Assembly (NCBI RefSeq): GCF_004919085.1 | Contig: NZ_STGL01000001.1 | Location: forward strand, 310,001-374,000 | Source: Nocardioides sp. GY 10127 | GTDB taxonomy: Bacteria; Actinomycetota; Actinomycetes; Propionibacteriales; Nocardioidaceae | Direction of reading: 5' to 3' | DNA length: 64,000 nucleotides | In this document: one piece after another, positions 8,359 through 16,548 of the stretch | How the letters are laid out: every line of letters starts with the position of its first letter | Position numbering within the stretch: position 1 is the stretch's first letter | Program-made: the position numbers and the translations under genes | Notes under the pieces: model-generated | Databases searched by the model: none | The model's input: the letters and a program-made list of their open reading frames with translations, nothing else | What the model was told of the DNA's origin: nothing

Positions 8359-9117
8359 ATGGACCTCTCGCCTGCCACCCTTCCGTCCCTGCCCGGGTGG
8401 GAGCCCGGCGTCCACGTGCACGACAGGGTGTCGCACCCCGTGCACCGCCGCGGCACCGGACCCGGCGTCGTGGTCGTGCACGAGATCCCGGGGCCGACCC
8501 CGGCGGTGGTCGCCTTCGCCGAGGAGGTCGTCGAGGCCGGCTTCACCGTGGTGCTCCCCCACCTCTTCGGCGAGCTCGGCCGCGCGCCGAGCCCGGGATA
8601 CGTGGCCGGCAGCCTCGCGCGGGTCTGCGTGAGCCGCGAGATGACCGCCTTCGCCACCGGGGTCACCACGCCGGTCGCCGACTGGTTGCGCTCCCTGGCA
8701 CGGGACCTCCACGCCGAGGTCGGCGGACCCGGCGTCGGGGCGCTCGGCATGTGCTTCACCGGCGGCTTCGCGCTGGCGATGATGGTCGACGAGTCCGTGA
8801 CCGCCCCGGTGCTCTGCCAGCCGTCCGCGCCGTTCCCCGTCGGCCGACGCCGGGCCGCGGACCTGAACCTCTCCCCCGACGACCTGGAGCGCGTCGTCGC
8901 GCGGGTCGACGCGGGGTGCCCGGTCCTGGGCGTCCGCTACCGCAGCGACCCCGCCGTGGGGACGCGCTTCGACACGCTGCGCGAGCGACTCGGGGACGGG
9001 TTCCGCGCGGTGGAGCTGGAGGGACGCGGGCACTCCACCGTCACCGAGCAGCGCTCGCAGACCGCCGTCGACGAGGTCCTGCGGTTCCTGCGGGAACGGC
9101 TGCACCCGGCGGACTGA
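8359..9117 (+). CDS. Dienelactone hydrolase family protein
   Basis: A 252-residue alpha/beta hydrolase. The nucleophile is a cysteine in GMCFTGGFAL (near residue 133), the pattern of dienelactone hydrolases. The acid is in the RSDPAVG region and the histidine in GRGHSTV near residue 225. Such enzymes hydrolyse cyclic enol-lactones or other small esters, and the natural substrate is not evident. The sequence VVVVHEIPG near residue 40 supplies the oxyanion loop. The ATG follows TAGCGT by 6 nt with no ribosome site. It shares its promoter region with the photolyase-like gene. Confidence 0.88.
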   Translation: MDLSPATLPSLPGWEPGVHVHDRVSHPVHRRGTGPGVVVVHEIPGPTPAVVAFAEEVVEAGFTVVLPHLFGELGRAPSPGYVAGSLARVCVSREMTAFATGVTTPVADWLRSLARDLHAEVGGPGVGALGMCFTGGFALAMMVDESVTAPVLCQPSAPFPVGRRRAADLNLSPDDLERVVARVDAGCPVLGVRYRSDPAVGTRFDTLRERLGDGFRAVELEGRGHSTVTEQRSQTAVDEVLRFLRERLHPAD

Positions 9118-9120
9118 GCC

Positions 9121-9136
9121 CGCCGCGGTCGCGGCG
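9121..9136. terminator. Short hairpin between convergent genes
   Basis: CGCCGC-GGTC-GCGGCG lies in the 24-nt gap between the dienelactone hydrolase stop and the stop of the converging response regulator. It is short and has no T-run. Confidence 0.35.
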
Positions 9137-9141
9137 CCCGG

Positions 9142-10212
9142 TCAGTCCCCGGAGGCGGGCGGGAGCTCGGGCAGGACGTCGTCGGTGATGGGCATCTCCT
9201 CGTCCTGCTCGTCCTCGGACGCCTCGATCTGGTTGCTGGCGATCCGCTCGAGCTCGACGACGAGCCCGCTCACGCGGGCCAGGGCGGCGTCGAACCGCTC
9301 CAGGGGCGGCGAGAGCTCCCGGGACGCGTCGTCGCCGGCCCGTTCGGCCCGCGACCGCACGACGTGCAGGGCCAGCCGCAGTGCCGTGAGGGCGTTGTTG
9401 AGCTCGTGGGTGACCTCCTCGGAGACCCTGGAGCGTCCGACCTCTGCGTCGGAGCCCGGCGTCATCGTCCCGAACCCGTCCTCGGGGGCCGTCGGAGCAG
9501 CCGGGAGCTCGGGGGCCGTGCCCTCGACGGCGATCCACCGGTAGCCCGCGCCGGACTCGGTGGCCACGAAGATGGGCGAGGTCGCGTCGTCGCCGATCTT
9601 CGCGCGCAGGCTGCGCAGGTGCGCGCGCAGCGCGGCGCGGGTCTCGTCGCCGTGCCCGGCGTCCCACACCGTGTGCAGCAGCCAGCGGTGCGTGAGGAGC
9701 TTGCCCGGGTTGGTCACCAGCGCCTCCAGGAGGCGCCACTCGGTCGGGGTGAGGTGCAGCGCCTCGCCCTCGCGGCTCACCGCGCGGCTGGCCAGGTCGA
9801 CCTCGAGGGAGCCGAACTGGCGGCTGCGCTGGAGCTCGTCGTCACCGCTCGTCTGGGTGCGACGCAGCAGGGCCCGGAGCCGCGCGACAAGCTCGTCCAG
9901 CCCGAACGGCTTCTGGAGGAAGTCGTCGGCCCCGGCCTCGAGGACGGCGACGCGGCGCGCCTGGTCGCTCACGCCGGAGAGGATCAGCACGGGCACCGAG
10001 CTCCAGGTGCGCAGCGTGCGGACCAACGTCAGCCCGTCGGTGTCGGGGAGCCACAGGTCGAGGACCACGACCTCCGGGGCCGCGGTGGCCAGGGTCTCGA
10101 AGCCCTCGCGGCCGTCGGCCGCGAGCAGGACCTCGAACCCGGCACGGGCCAGGGCGCTGCGGAGGGCCAGGCGGACCTGGGGCTCGTCGTCGATGACCAG
10201 AACACGCGTCAT
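9142..10212 (-). CDS. OmpR-type response regulator with a histidine-kinase-like (DHp) C-terminal extension
   Basis: A 356-residue protein. Residues 1-118 are a receiver with Asp8/Asp9, phospho-acceptor Asp52, Ser80 at the switch position and Lys101. Residues 132-230 are a winged-helix OmpR/PhoB DNA-binding domain (LTPTEWRLLEALV to GAGYRW). A normal regulator would stop near residue 230. This one continues through a Pro/Ala linker to a helical pair (about 263-328) with VTHELNNALTALRLAL, which looks like the H-box of a kinase dimerisation domain with His269. It ends in an acidic tail. There is no ATPase domain. TAGAGT (10219-10224) is 6 nt before the ATG. Confidence 0.85.
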   Translation of the reverse strand: MTRVLVIDDEPQVRLALRSALARAGFEVLLAADGREGFETLATAAPEVVVLDLWLPDTDGLTLVRTLRTWSSVPVLILSGVSDQARRVAVLEAGADDFLQKPFGLDELVARLRALLRRTQTSGDDELQRSRQFGSLEVDLASRAVSREGEALHLTPTEWRLLEALVTNPGKLLTHRWLLHTVWDAGHGDETRAALRAHLRSLRAKIGDDATSPIFVATESGAGYRWIAVEGTAPELPAAPTAPEDGFGTMTPGSDAEVGRSRVSEEVTHELNNALTALRLALHVVRSRAERAGDDASRELSPPLERFDAALARVSGLVVELERIASNQIEASEDEQDEEMPITDDVLPELPPASGD

Positions 10213-10427
10213 GCATCCACTCTAGGGGTTGCGCCCCGCTGCGCGCCGTGCCGCGCCGTCCTCGCGGGGCCACGGACGTTCACAGCGTCTTCACGCGGGC
10301 CCGAGCGCACCCCTGGTGGCCTTCACGTCAGGTGGGCGAACATGGGACTGCGTGGACCCCCGGCCGCGCAGCACCGAGGACGGCGGTGGCCCGTGGCGCC
10401 GTGTCCTCCCTCCAGGAGGCGGTAGGA
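10213..10427. other. Intergenic region between two divergent response regulators
   Basis: This 215-bp gap holds TAGAGT for the minus-strand regulator (10219-10224). I find no clear -10 for the plus-strand regulator, which instead has a ribosome site. No coding signal or strong repeat was seen. Confidence 0.4.
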
Positions 10428-10838
10428 ATGGCCAGCATCCTCGTCGCCGACGACGACGAGGACCTCTGCGCGCTCGTGTCGCTGGTGCTCTCCGAACGGG
10501 GACACCGGGTCCGCACGGTCCCCGACGGGCTCGCGGCCGTGGACGCGCTCAGGTCCACCCCGTTCGACCTCGTCGTCCTGGACGTCGCGATGCCCGGCCT
10601 GGATGCCTTCGGCGTGCTGCAGTCGCTGGAGGTGGACCCCCAGGTCGGGACGCCCCGCGTCGCCCTCCTCACCGCGCACCACGGACGCGCCGTCCGCCGA
10701 CGCGCCGAGCGCTTCGGCGTCCCGGTCCTGGCGAAGCCCTTCGACGTCGACCTGCTCGCCGACGAGCTGGACAGTCTCCTCGCACGACCGGCGGGCGTCC
10801 CCCTCGAGGCACCGGGCGTGCCGGATGCCGACGACTGA
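10428..10838 (+). CDS. Single-domain receiver response regulator
   Basis: A 136-residue receiver domain without an output domain. The acidic pocket (Asp8-Asp10), phospho-acceptor Asp52 (LVVLDVAMPG), Thr82 and Lys103 (AKPFD) are all present. The ATG has AGGAGG 8 nt upstream. Its stop lies about 100 bp before the likely start of the MASE1 kinase, so the two probably form a pair or phosphorelay. Single-domain receivers act through protein contacts or as phosphate shuttles. Confidence 0.88.
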   Translation: MASILVADDDEDLCALVSLVLSERGHRVRTVPDGLAAVDALRSTPFDLVVLDVAMPGLDAFGVLQSLEVDPQVGTPRVALLTAHHGRAVRRRAERFGVPVLAKPFDVDLLADELDSLLARPAGVPLEAPGVPDADD

Positions 10839-10935
10839 TCCGCGGGCCGGGGTCGACGGCGCTGCGGCCGGTCCCCCTGACACGCCGTCGGCGAACGCGC
10901 GTGCCAGCGAGCCCGCAGCCCTCCATGATGTCCCT

Positions 10936-13392
10936 GTGGCTCCCCTCCCCCCAGGCTCCGACCGCGGCCCCGTGCACCCGCCCGCCCAGGACGGCGCGCC
11001 GCGGCTCCCGCTCACGGGCGTCCTCGCCCTCCTGGCGGTGCAGCTGCTCCTGAGCGTGGCCTCCGTGGCGTTCACGTCGACCGGGAGCTCGGTGTCGGCC
11101 TGGTGGCCGGCCAGCGGCGTGGCCGCCGGCCTCCTCCTCCTCTCGCCCCGCCGACGCTGGCCGGCGCTCCTGGTGGCCGTCGGCCTGGTCGCCTCGGTCG
11201 CGGGCTACCTCGGGGACCGGCCGACGGCGGTCGTCCTCGTCTCGTTCCCCGTGCAGGCGATCGAGGCCCTCGTCTTCGTCCTGGCCCTGGGCGCCGCCCG
11301 CCGACGTCCCGGCCTCGAGAGCTTCGAGGACCTCGCGCGTCTCCTCCTCGCCTCCTTGGCCGGCGCGTTCGTCACCGCCGTCCTGGGGGGCCTCGTCATC
11401 GGGGCCGTCAACGGGGACAGCAGCATCGGCACCGTCGCCGGGCGCACCCTGCTCGCCACCCACGGAGCCGCGCTGCTGGTGGTGACGCCCCTGTTCCTCC
11501 GGCTCCCGGCGAGCAGCCCGACCCCGGCGGTGTGGATCTGGCGTCCGCTCCAGGTCCTCAGCGCCCTCGTCTCGACCCTCGTGTTCCTCCCCGGCCAGAG
11601 CCTTCCGCTTGCCTTCCTGCCGGTGCCGTTCGTCGTGTGGGGCGCAGTGCTGCTCCCGATGCGGTGGCTCGTGGCCGAGGTGCTCGCCATGAGCGTGCTC
11701 GTCACGCTGTTCACCGGGGAGGGTGGCGGCCCCTTCTCCGCGAGCCCCGTCCACGACGCCGGCGCTCGGGACGCGCTCGTCCAGCTCTTCCTGGTCACCC
11801 TGACGCTCGCGTCGCTGCCGCTCGCGCTCGCGATGGCCCACCGGCGAGAGGCGGTCGAGGCCGCCCTCAGCAGCCGGGAGACCTACCGGCGCGGCATCGC
11901 CGAGTCGCTGATCGGCATGATGCTGCTCCGCCCCACGACCGACGGCCTGGTGATCATCGAGGCCAACGGCCCCTCTGCGCGCCTGCTGGGCAGCACCCGC
12001 GACGACCTGCTCGGCAGGGTCTGGACCGCGGGGCTCGGCTCCCACCTGGGCACGGTCGGCGAGGCCGTCCACGACATGCTCGACAACCGCCGGAGCTCCT
12101 GGGACCACGAGCTCTGGCTGGAGACCACTCCGCCCCGCTGCGTCCGCCTGGCCCTGTCCCCGCTCCGCGACACCGACGAGGGCTCCCTCGTCGTCGCCCA
12201 GCTGGTCGACCTGACGGACGAGCGGACGGCCCAGCGCGAGCTGAGCGACGAGCGCGAGTTCACCGCCGCGCTGCTGCGTGGCACGACCGAGATCGGCATC
12301 CTCGGCACGGACGGGGCCGGCCTGCTGACCTACGTGAACACCGGCGCGGAGCGCATGCTCGGCGCCGCCGGCGCCGAGCTCCTGGGCCGCCCCCTGGACT
12401 CGCTGCACCCCGCCGAGGAGATCCGCGCCGCGCGGGCAGAGCTGACCCCCCGACCCGACGAGCCCGGCGTGGTGCTGCTCAACGCCGCGCGGACGGCACG
12501 CCCGGACCGACGCGACTGGACCTGGGTCCGGCCCGACGGCACCACCTTCACCGTCGCCCTGCGCACCAGCGCCCTGACCGCCGTCGACGGACGGCCGCTC
12601 GGCTTCCTCCTCGTCGCCGACGACGTCACCGAGCGCCGGCAGCGCGAGGCGTCGCTGCGGGCGGCCCTGGCCCACGAGCAGGCGGCCGTGGAGCGCCTGG
12701 AGGAGATCGACCGGAGCAAGAACGAGTTCGTCTCCTCGGTGAGCCACGAGCTGCGCACGCCCATGACCAGCGTGCTGGGCTTCACCCAGCTGCTCTCGTC
12801 GGGCCACCTCGGGCCGCTCACCGATCGCCAGAAGGAGTCCTTGGGGCGGATCGACCGGAGCGGACGCCGTCTGCTCGGCCTGATCGAGAACATCCTCACG
12901 CTGTCGCGGCTGGAGTCGCGGCGCGACGACCTCGAGCTCGCCACCACCGACCTGCGCGACGTCGTCCGGGCGGCGTGCGAGGAGGCCGAGGAGTCCCTGC
13001 GGGGCCGCTCGCTGAGCCTCGACGTCCACCTGCCTCCGACGCCCGTGCCCGCGCTCGTGGACGCGGAGCAGCTCGAGCGCGCCGTGCTCAACCTGCTGAC
13101 GAACGCCGTGAAGTTCACCCCCGACGGCGGCACCGTCACGGTCGAGGTCCTGCGGGACGCCGACACCGACCGGATCAGGGTGCGGGACACGGGCATCGGC
13201 ATCACGCCCGAGGACCAGGCACGGCTGTTCGAGCGGTTCTTCCGCAGCGAGGGCGCCATCGAGGCGACCGTGCCCGGCACCGGCCTCGGGCTGTCGATCG
13301 TCGAGACGATCATGGCGGCCCACGACGGCAGCGTCACCGTCTCGTCCGCACCCGAGCAGGGCTCGACGTTCGAACTGGTGCTGCCGCGCTGA
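10936..13392 (+). CDS. MASE1-domain PAS-PAS sensor histidine kinase
   Basis: A membrane sensor kinase of 818 residues. The N-terminal ~300 residues hold about eight hydrophobic segments with the MASE1 signature VSAWWPASGVAAGLLLL. Two PAS domains follow (openings RGIAESLIGMMLL and ALLRGTTEIGILG). Then come a HisKA domain with SHELRTPMTSVLGF (His604) and a HATPase with NLLTNAVKFTPDGG, DTGIGI and GTGLGLSIV. I chose the GTG at 10936 because CATGAT (10924-10929) lies 6 nt upstream. An in-frame ATG at 10825 would add 37 residues and overlap the preceding regulator. MASE1 domains are sensory and their ligand is unknown. Confidence 0.92.
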   Translation: MAPLPPGSDRGPVHPPAQDGAPRLPLTGVLALLAVQLLLSVASVAFTSTGSSVSAWWPASGVAAGLLLLSPRRRWPALLVAVGLVASVAGYLGDRPTAVVLVSFPVQAIEALVFVLALGAARRRPGLESFEDLARLLLASLAGAFVTAVLGGLVIGAVNGDSSIGTVAGRTLLATHGAALLVVTPLFLRLPASSPTPAVWIWRPLQVLSALVSTLVFLPGQSLPLAFLPVPFVVWGAVLLPMRWLVAEVLAMSVLVTLFTGEGGGPFSASPVHDAGARDALVQLFLVTLTLASLPLALAMAHRREAVEAALSSRETYRRGIAESLIGMMLLRPTTDGLVIIEANGPSARLLGSTRDDLLGRVWTAGLGSHLGTVGEAVHDMLDNRRSSWDHELWLETTPPRCVRLALSPLRDTDEGSLVVAQLVDLTDERTAQRELSDEREFTAALLRGTTEIGILGTDGAGLLTYVNTGAERMLGAAGAELLGRPLDSLHPAEEIRAARAELTPRPDEPGVVLLNAARTARPDRRDWTWVRPDGTTFTVALRTSALTAVDGRPLGFLLVADDVTERRQREASLRAALAHEQAAVERLEEIDRSKNEFVSSVSHELRTPMTSVLGFTQLLSSGHLGPLTDRQKESLGRIDRSGRRLLGLIENILTLSRLESRRDDLELATTDLRDVVRAACEEAEESLRGRSLSLDVHLPPTPVPALVDAEQLERAVLNLLTNAVKFTPDGGTVTVEVLRDADTDRIRVRDTGIGITPEDQARLFERFFRSEGAIEATVPGTGLGLSIVETIMAAHDGSVTVSSAPEQGSTFELVLPR

Positions 13393-13394
13393 GC

Positions 13395-13408
13395 CGGGGC
13401 GAGCCCCG
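13395..13408. terminator. Small hairpin after the MASE1 kinase
   Basis: CGGGGC-GA-GCCCCG follows the kinase stop codon by 2 nt and lies before a converging receiver gene. The loop is tight, so support is weak. Confidence 0.3.
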
Positions 13409-13451
13409 CTGAACCCCGGCGACCGGCGGGACCGGGGGCCGGGGAACCGCT

Positions 13452-13817
13452 CTAGGAGAGCAGCTTCTCCACGCGGTTGAGCAGCTCGACGATGTCGAAG
13501 GGCTTCACGAGGTAGTCGGACGCGCCGGCGGCCATGCCGCGGCGCTGGTCCTCCTCGCGGGCCTTCGCGGTGAGCATCAGGACCGGGAGGGCCTCCGTGG
13601 CCGGCTCGGCACGCAGCCGACGACAGGCCTCGACGCCGTCGACGCCACCCGGCAGGGAGACGTCCAGGACCACCAGGCCCGGACCGTGCTCGGCGACCAG
13701 GCCGAGACCCACCTCCGCCTCGGTCGCCATGTGCACCGTGTGCCCGGCGTCCTCCAGCAGCAACCGGAGCAGCTGGTGCACGTCGGGGTCGTCCTCCACT
13801 GCCACGATGACCGCCAT
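13452..13817 (-). CDS. Single-domain receiver response regulator (CheY-like)
   Basis: A 121-residue receiver with Glu8-Asp9-Asp10, phospho-acceptor Asp52 (LVVLDVSLPG), Thr83 and Lys105 (VKPFD). No output domain is attached. It converges on the MASE1 kinase gene. TAGGGT (13824-13829) lies 6 nt before the ATG, giving a leaderless prediction. It is the third receiver within 5 kb and a plausible phosphate acceptor for either nearby kinase. Partner assignment cannot be made from sequence alone. Confidence 0.88.
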   Translation of the reverse strand: MAVIVAVEDDPDVHQLLRLLLEDAGHTVHMATEAEVGLGLVAEHGPGLVVLDVSLPGGVDGVEACRRLRAEPATEALPVLMLTAKAREEDQRRGMAAGASDYLVKPFDIVELLNRVEKLLS

Positions 13818-14009
13818 GTGTCCACCCTAGGGCCTCGTCGCGCCGATGGCACGGAACCCCTCGGGTCCATCGCGACCTGGGACTGCACCGGGGATCCTCA
13901 TCAGGTCTTCACACCGTCGGCCTCCGCGCCACGTGGACCTTCCGCAGGACGCCCGTGCACCGACCAGACCGGCGGGCTCGTCGTCCCCGGGTGAACCTAG
14001 GGTGAGCCC

Positions 14010-14717
14010 GTGCTGCTGCCGGACCCCGCCACCGCCCCGCCGTGCGACCCCGCGCTCCTCGCCGCCTCCCGCGCGGCCGACGGCTTCATGCCGGACGACG
14101 AGGGCGAGTCCCTGCGCCGCTGGGCCTGGGCGGTCCTCTCGGCCTCGACCGCGCCCGCCCTCGAGATCGGCACCTACTGCGGGAAGTCGGCGATCCTGCT
14201 GGGGGACGCGGCGCGATCCGCGTCCGCGGCGCACCCCGTCGGCGAGGAGCCGGTGGTCCTCACGGTCGACCACCACCGGGGCTCGGAGGAGAACCAGGCC
14301 GGCTGGGAGCACCACGACCCGACGCTGGTCGTGCCCGGCACGGGCCTGATGGACACGCTCCCCCGCTTCCGGGCGACCCTGGCGCCCACGGGGCTGGAGG
14401 ACGTCGTCGTCGCCGTCATCGGCCGCTCACGCACCGTCGCCCGGCACTGGCGGACGCCCCTGTCCCTGGTGTTCGTGGACGGCGGCCACGCGGAGGAGCA
14501 CGCGCAGGCCGACTACAGCGGCTGGGCCCACCACCTCGTGGCGGGCGGGCTGCTCGCCATCCACGACGTCTTCCCCGACCCGGCCGACGGTGGGCAGGCC
14601 CCCTGGCACGTGCACCAGCGGGCGCTCGCCTCCGGGGCGTTCGCCGAGGTCGCTCATGTGGGGTCGCTGCGCGTCCTGCGCCGGGTGGGTGGGGACGCCG
14701 GCGAGCCGGTGGGCTGA
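14010..14717 (+). CDS. Class I SAM-dependent methyltransferase (Methyltransf_24-like)
   Basis: A 235-residue cytoplasmic methyltransferase. The SAM-binding strand is ALEIGTYCGKSAILLG (near residue 50), followed by an acidic VDHH motif and FVDGGHAEEHAQAD (near 155), typical of the Methyltransf_24/O-methyltransferase group often linked to surface glycan or antibiotic clusters. The GTG start follows TAGGGT (13998-14003) by 6 nt. It converges on a three-gene operon of a toroid protein, a methyltransferase and a glycosyltransferase, and probably serves the same pathway. The acceptor is unknown. Confidence 0.82.
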   Translation: MLLPDPATAPPCDPALLAASRAADGFMPDDEGESLRRWAWAVLSASTAPALEIGTYCGKSAILLGDAARSASAAHPVGEEPVVLTVDHHRGSEENQAGWEHHDPTLVVPGTGLMDTLPRFRATLAPTGLEDVVVAVIGRSRTVARHWRTPLSLVFVDGGHAEEHAQADYSGWAHHLVAGGLLAIHDVFPDPADGGQAPWHVHQRALASGAFAEVAHVGSLRVLRRVGGDAGEPVG

Positions 14718-14734
14718 GGCCCATCGGCTGTCCG

Positions 14735-15832
14735 TCAGCCGGCGTCGGGGCAGCCGCAGCGCAGATCGCGCTCCGGCGGGTGCGGCACCAGCGTCTCGCC
14801 CCGCATGATCCCGGAGCCCGGCGTCGCCGACCCCAGGGTCGCCCCCAGTGCGTCCACGGCCAGGACCACGGCCGCGGCCGTGTAGGTGGTGCGCTCCTGG
14901 GGCCAGATCACGTCGTCGCCGTAGACCCAGCCCGTCCAGTAGCCGCCGTCGTCCGCGCGCAGGTGCTGGACGTCGGCCAGCAGCCGTCGGGCGTCCTCCA
15001 CCCGGCCCACGGCGTCCAGCGCCATGACGAGCTCCGAGGTCTCGGCACCCGTGACCCACGGGTTGGTGTCCACGCAGCGGATGCCGAGGCCCGGCCGCAC
15101 GAAGTCCTCCCACCGCGTGCCCAGGAGTGCGAGGGCCTCCTCGCCGCGCACGGCCCCGCCCAGGACCGGGTAGTACCAGTCCATCGAGTAGCGGGACTTG
15201 TCCAGGAAGGCGGACCGGTGCCGGCGCAGCGCGTGCCGCAGCCGCCCCGCGGCCAGCTCCCACGCAGGCCGGCTCTCCCCCACCAGCCCCGCCAGCGACA
15301 GCCCGGCCCGCAGCGACTGGTAGACCGACGACGAGCCGGCGAGCAGGGCACCCCGTTCGCTCGGCGTCCAGGTGAGGCCCCCGAAGTCCTCCTGCTGGGC
15401 GCACACCCAGGTCAGCGCGGCGTCCACCACGGGCCAGTAGCGCTCCACGAAGGCCTGCTCGCGCCGGAGGAGCCAGTGGTGCCACACCCCGACCGCGAGG
15501 TACGCGGAGACGTTCACCTCGCCGCGCTCGTCGGTCACCTCCCCCCGCTCGATGCGCAGCGGGAAGGAGCCGTCGGCGCGCTGCCACCGCGGCACCCACG
15601 CGTAGGCGGCCTCGGCCTCGGCCACGCGCCCGCCCACCAGGAGGGCCATCGCCGCCTCCACGTGGTTCCACACGTCCGCGTGCTGACCGGTGGTGAACGG
15701 GACGGCGCCGTCGGGCTCCTGCATGCCGGCGATGGAGGCCGCCGTCAGCGCGACGTCCTCGGCCTCCAGCAGGCCCGGGACCGCCGGCACGACGGTCCCG
15801 GTGGGCAGCCCGGTGGGCAGATCGGCGCTCAC
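14735..15832 (-). CDS. Alpha/alpha-toroid protein (prenyltransferase/squalene cyclase-like annotation)
   Basis: A 365-residue protein with repeated helical units containing paired Trp/Tyr and Gly-Ser motifs (DGAVPFTTG, DGSFPLRIERG, DGGYWTGWVYGDD). This is the pattern of alpha/alpha-toroid folds shared by terpene cyclases, prenyltransferases and six-hairpin glycosidases. I see neither a DXDD cyclase motif nor a prenyltransferase zinc site, so I do not assign an activity. The GTG start overlaps the upstream methyltransferase stop by 4 nt (GTGA), so translation is coupled. It is the last gene of the operon. A glycan-related role is inferred from the adjacent glycosyltransferase. Confidence 0.65.
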   Translation of the reverse strand: MSADLPTGLPTGTVVPAVPGLLEAEDVALTAASIAGMQEPDGAVPFTTGQHADVWNHVEAAMALLVGGRVAEAEAAYAWVPRWQRADGSFPLRIERGEVTDERGEVNVSAYLAVGVWHHWLLRREQAFVERYWPVVDAALTWVCAQQEDFGGLTWTPSERGALLAGSSSVYQSLRAGLSLAGLVGESRPAWELAAGRLRHALRRHRSAFLDKSRYSMDWYYPVLGGAVRGEEALALLGTRWEDFVRPGLGIRCVDTNPWVTGAETSELVMALDAVGRVEDARRLLADVQHLRADDGGYWTGWVYGDDVIWPQERTTYTAAAVVLAVDALGATLGSATPGSGIMRGETLVPHPPERDLRCGCPDAG

Positions 15833-16548
15833 GGCACCTCGGGCTTGCGCAGGTAGAGGACGAGGCTCTTGCCGATGAGGGGGTCCAGGACGCGGCCGGC
15901 CCACCGCAGGACCCGCGGCTGCGAGGTGATCTCCCAGACCAGCAGCCGGTGGTACGCCTTGACCAGCGGGTGGTCGGCGTCGTCCACGCCCACGGCGCAC
16001 TTCAGCCACCAGTACGGGCTGTGCAGGCCGTGCGCGTAACCGGTGCCCTCGTGCGTGAGGCCGGCCGAGGTCAGCTTCGAGACGAGCTCAGCGTCCGTGT
16101 AGATCCGGATGTGGCCGCCCTCGACGGTGTGGTACTCCTCCGAGAGGCGCCAGTTGATGATCTCGGGGAACCACCGCGGGACCGACACGGCGACCGTGCC
16201 GCCGGGCCGCACGACGCGGACGAGCTCCTGGATCGCCTGGATGTCGGCCGGGACGTGCTCGAGGATCTCCGCCGCGATGACGCGGTCGAACTCCCCGTCC
16301 TCGAAGGGCAGAGCCAGCGCGTCGCCGAGGACGACGGCGGCCCGGGCGTCCTCCGGCACCTCGCCCTCGAGCCGCATCGCGCCGAAGAGGTCGTCGACGC
16401 CGCGCAGCTCCTCGGCGTCCTGGTCCAGGGCGACGACGTCCGCGCCGCGTCGGTAGGCCTCGAACGCGTGTCGGCCGGCCCCCGCCCCGAGGTCGAGCAC
16501 CCGGTCGCCGGGCACGAGCCCGAGGCGGTCGAAGTCAACGGTGAGCAC
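15829..16548 (-). CDS. Class I SAM-dependent methyltransferase
   Basis: A 239-residue methyltransferase with RVLDLGAGAGRHAFEA (motif I), ALDQD (acidic loop), GDALALPFEDGEFDRVIAAEILEHV and LVRVVRPGG. This is the standard Methyltransf_11 order. The start is decided by the ribosome site: AGGAGG (16555-16560) directly abuts an ATG at 16554 but lies 6 nt before the GTG at 16548, so the GTG is preferred. The gene begins inside the end of the glycosyltransferase gene (14-nt overlap) and is coupled to the toroid-protein gene by a 4-nt overlap. The substrate is unknown, probably a product of the same operon. Confidence 0.85.
   Translation of the reverse strand: MLTVDFDRLGLVPGDRVLDLGAGAGRHAFEAYRRGADVVALDQDAEELRGVDDLFGAMRLEGEVPEDARAAVVLGDALALPFEDGEFDRVIAAEILEHVPADIQAIQELVRVVRPGGTVAVSVPRWFPEIINWRLSEEYHTVEGGHIRIYTDAELVSKLTSAGLTHEGTGYAHGLHSPYWWLKCAVGVDDADHPLVKAYHRLLVWEITSQPRVLRWAGRVLDPLIGKSLVLYLRKPEVP

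Noticed and set aside
10669..13323. Long minus-strand reading opposite the MASE1 kinase
   Set aside because: High GC suppresses stop codons on the other strand. The composition is low-complexity and the plus strand holds a full kinase with all motifs.
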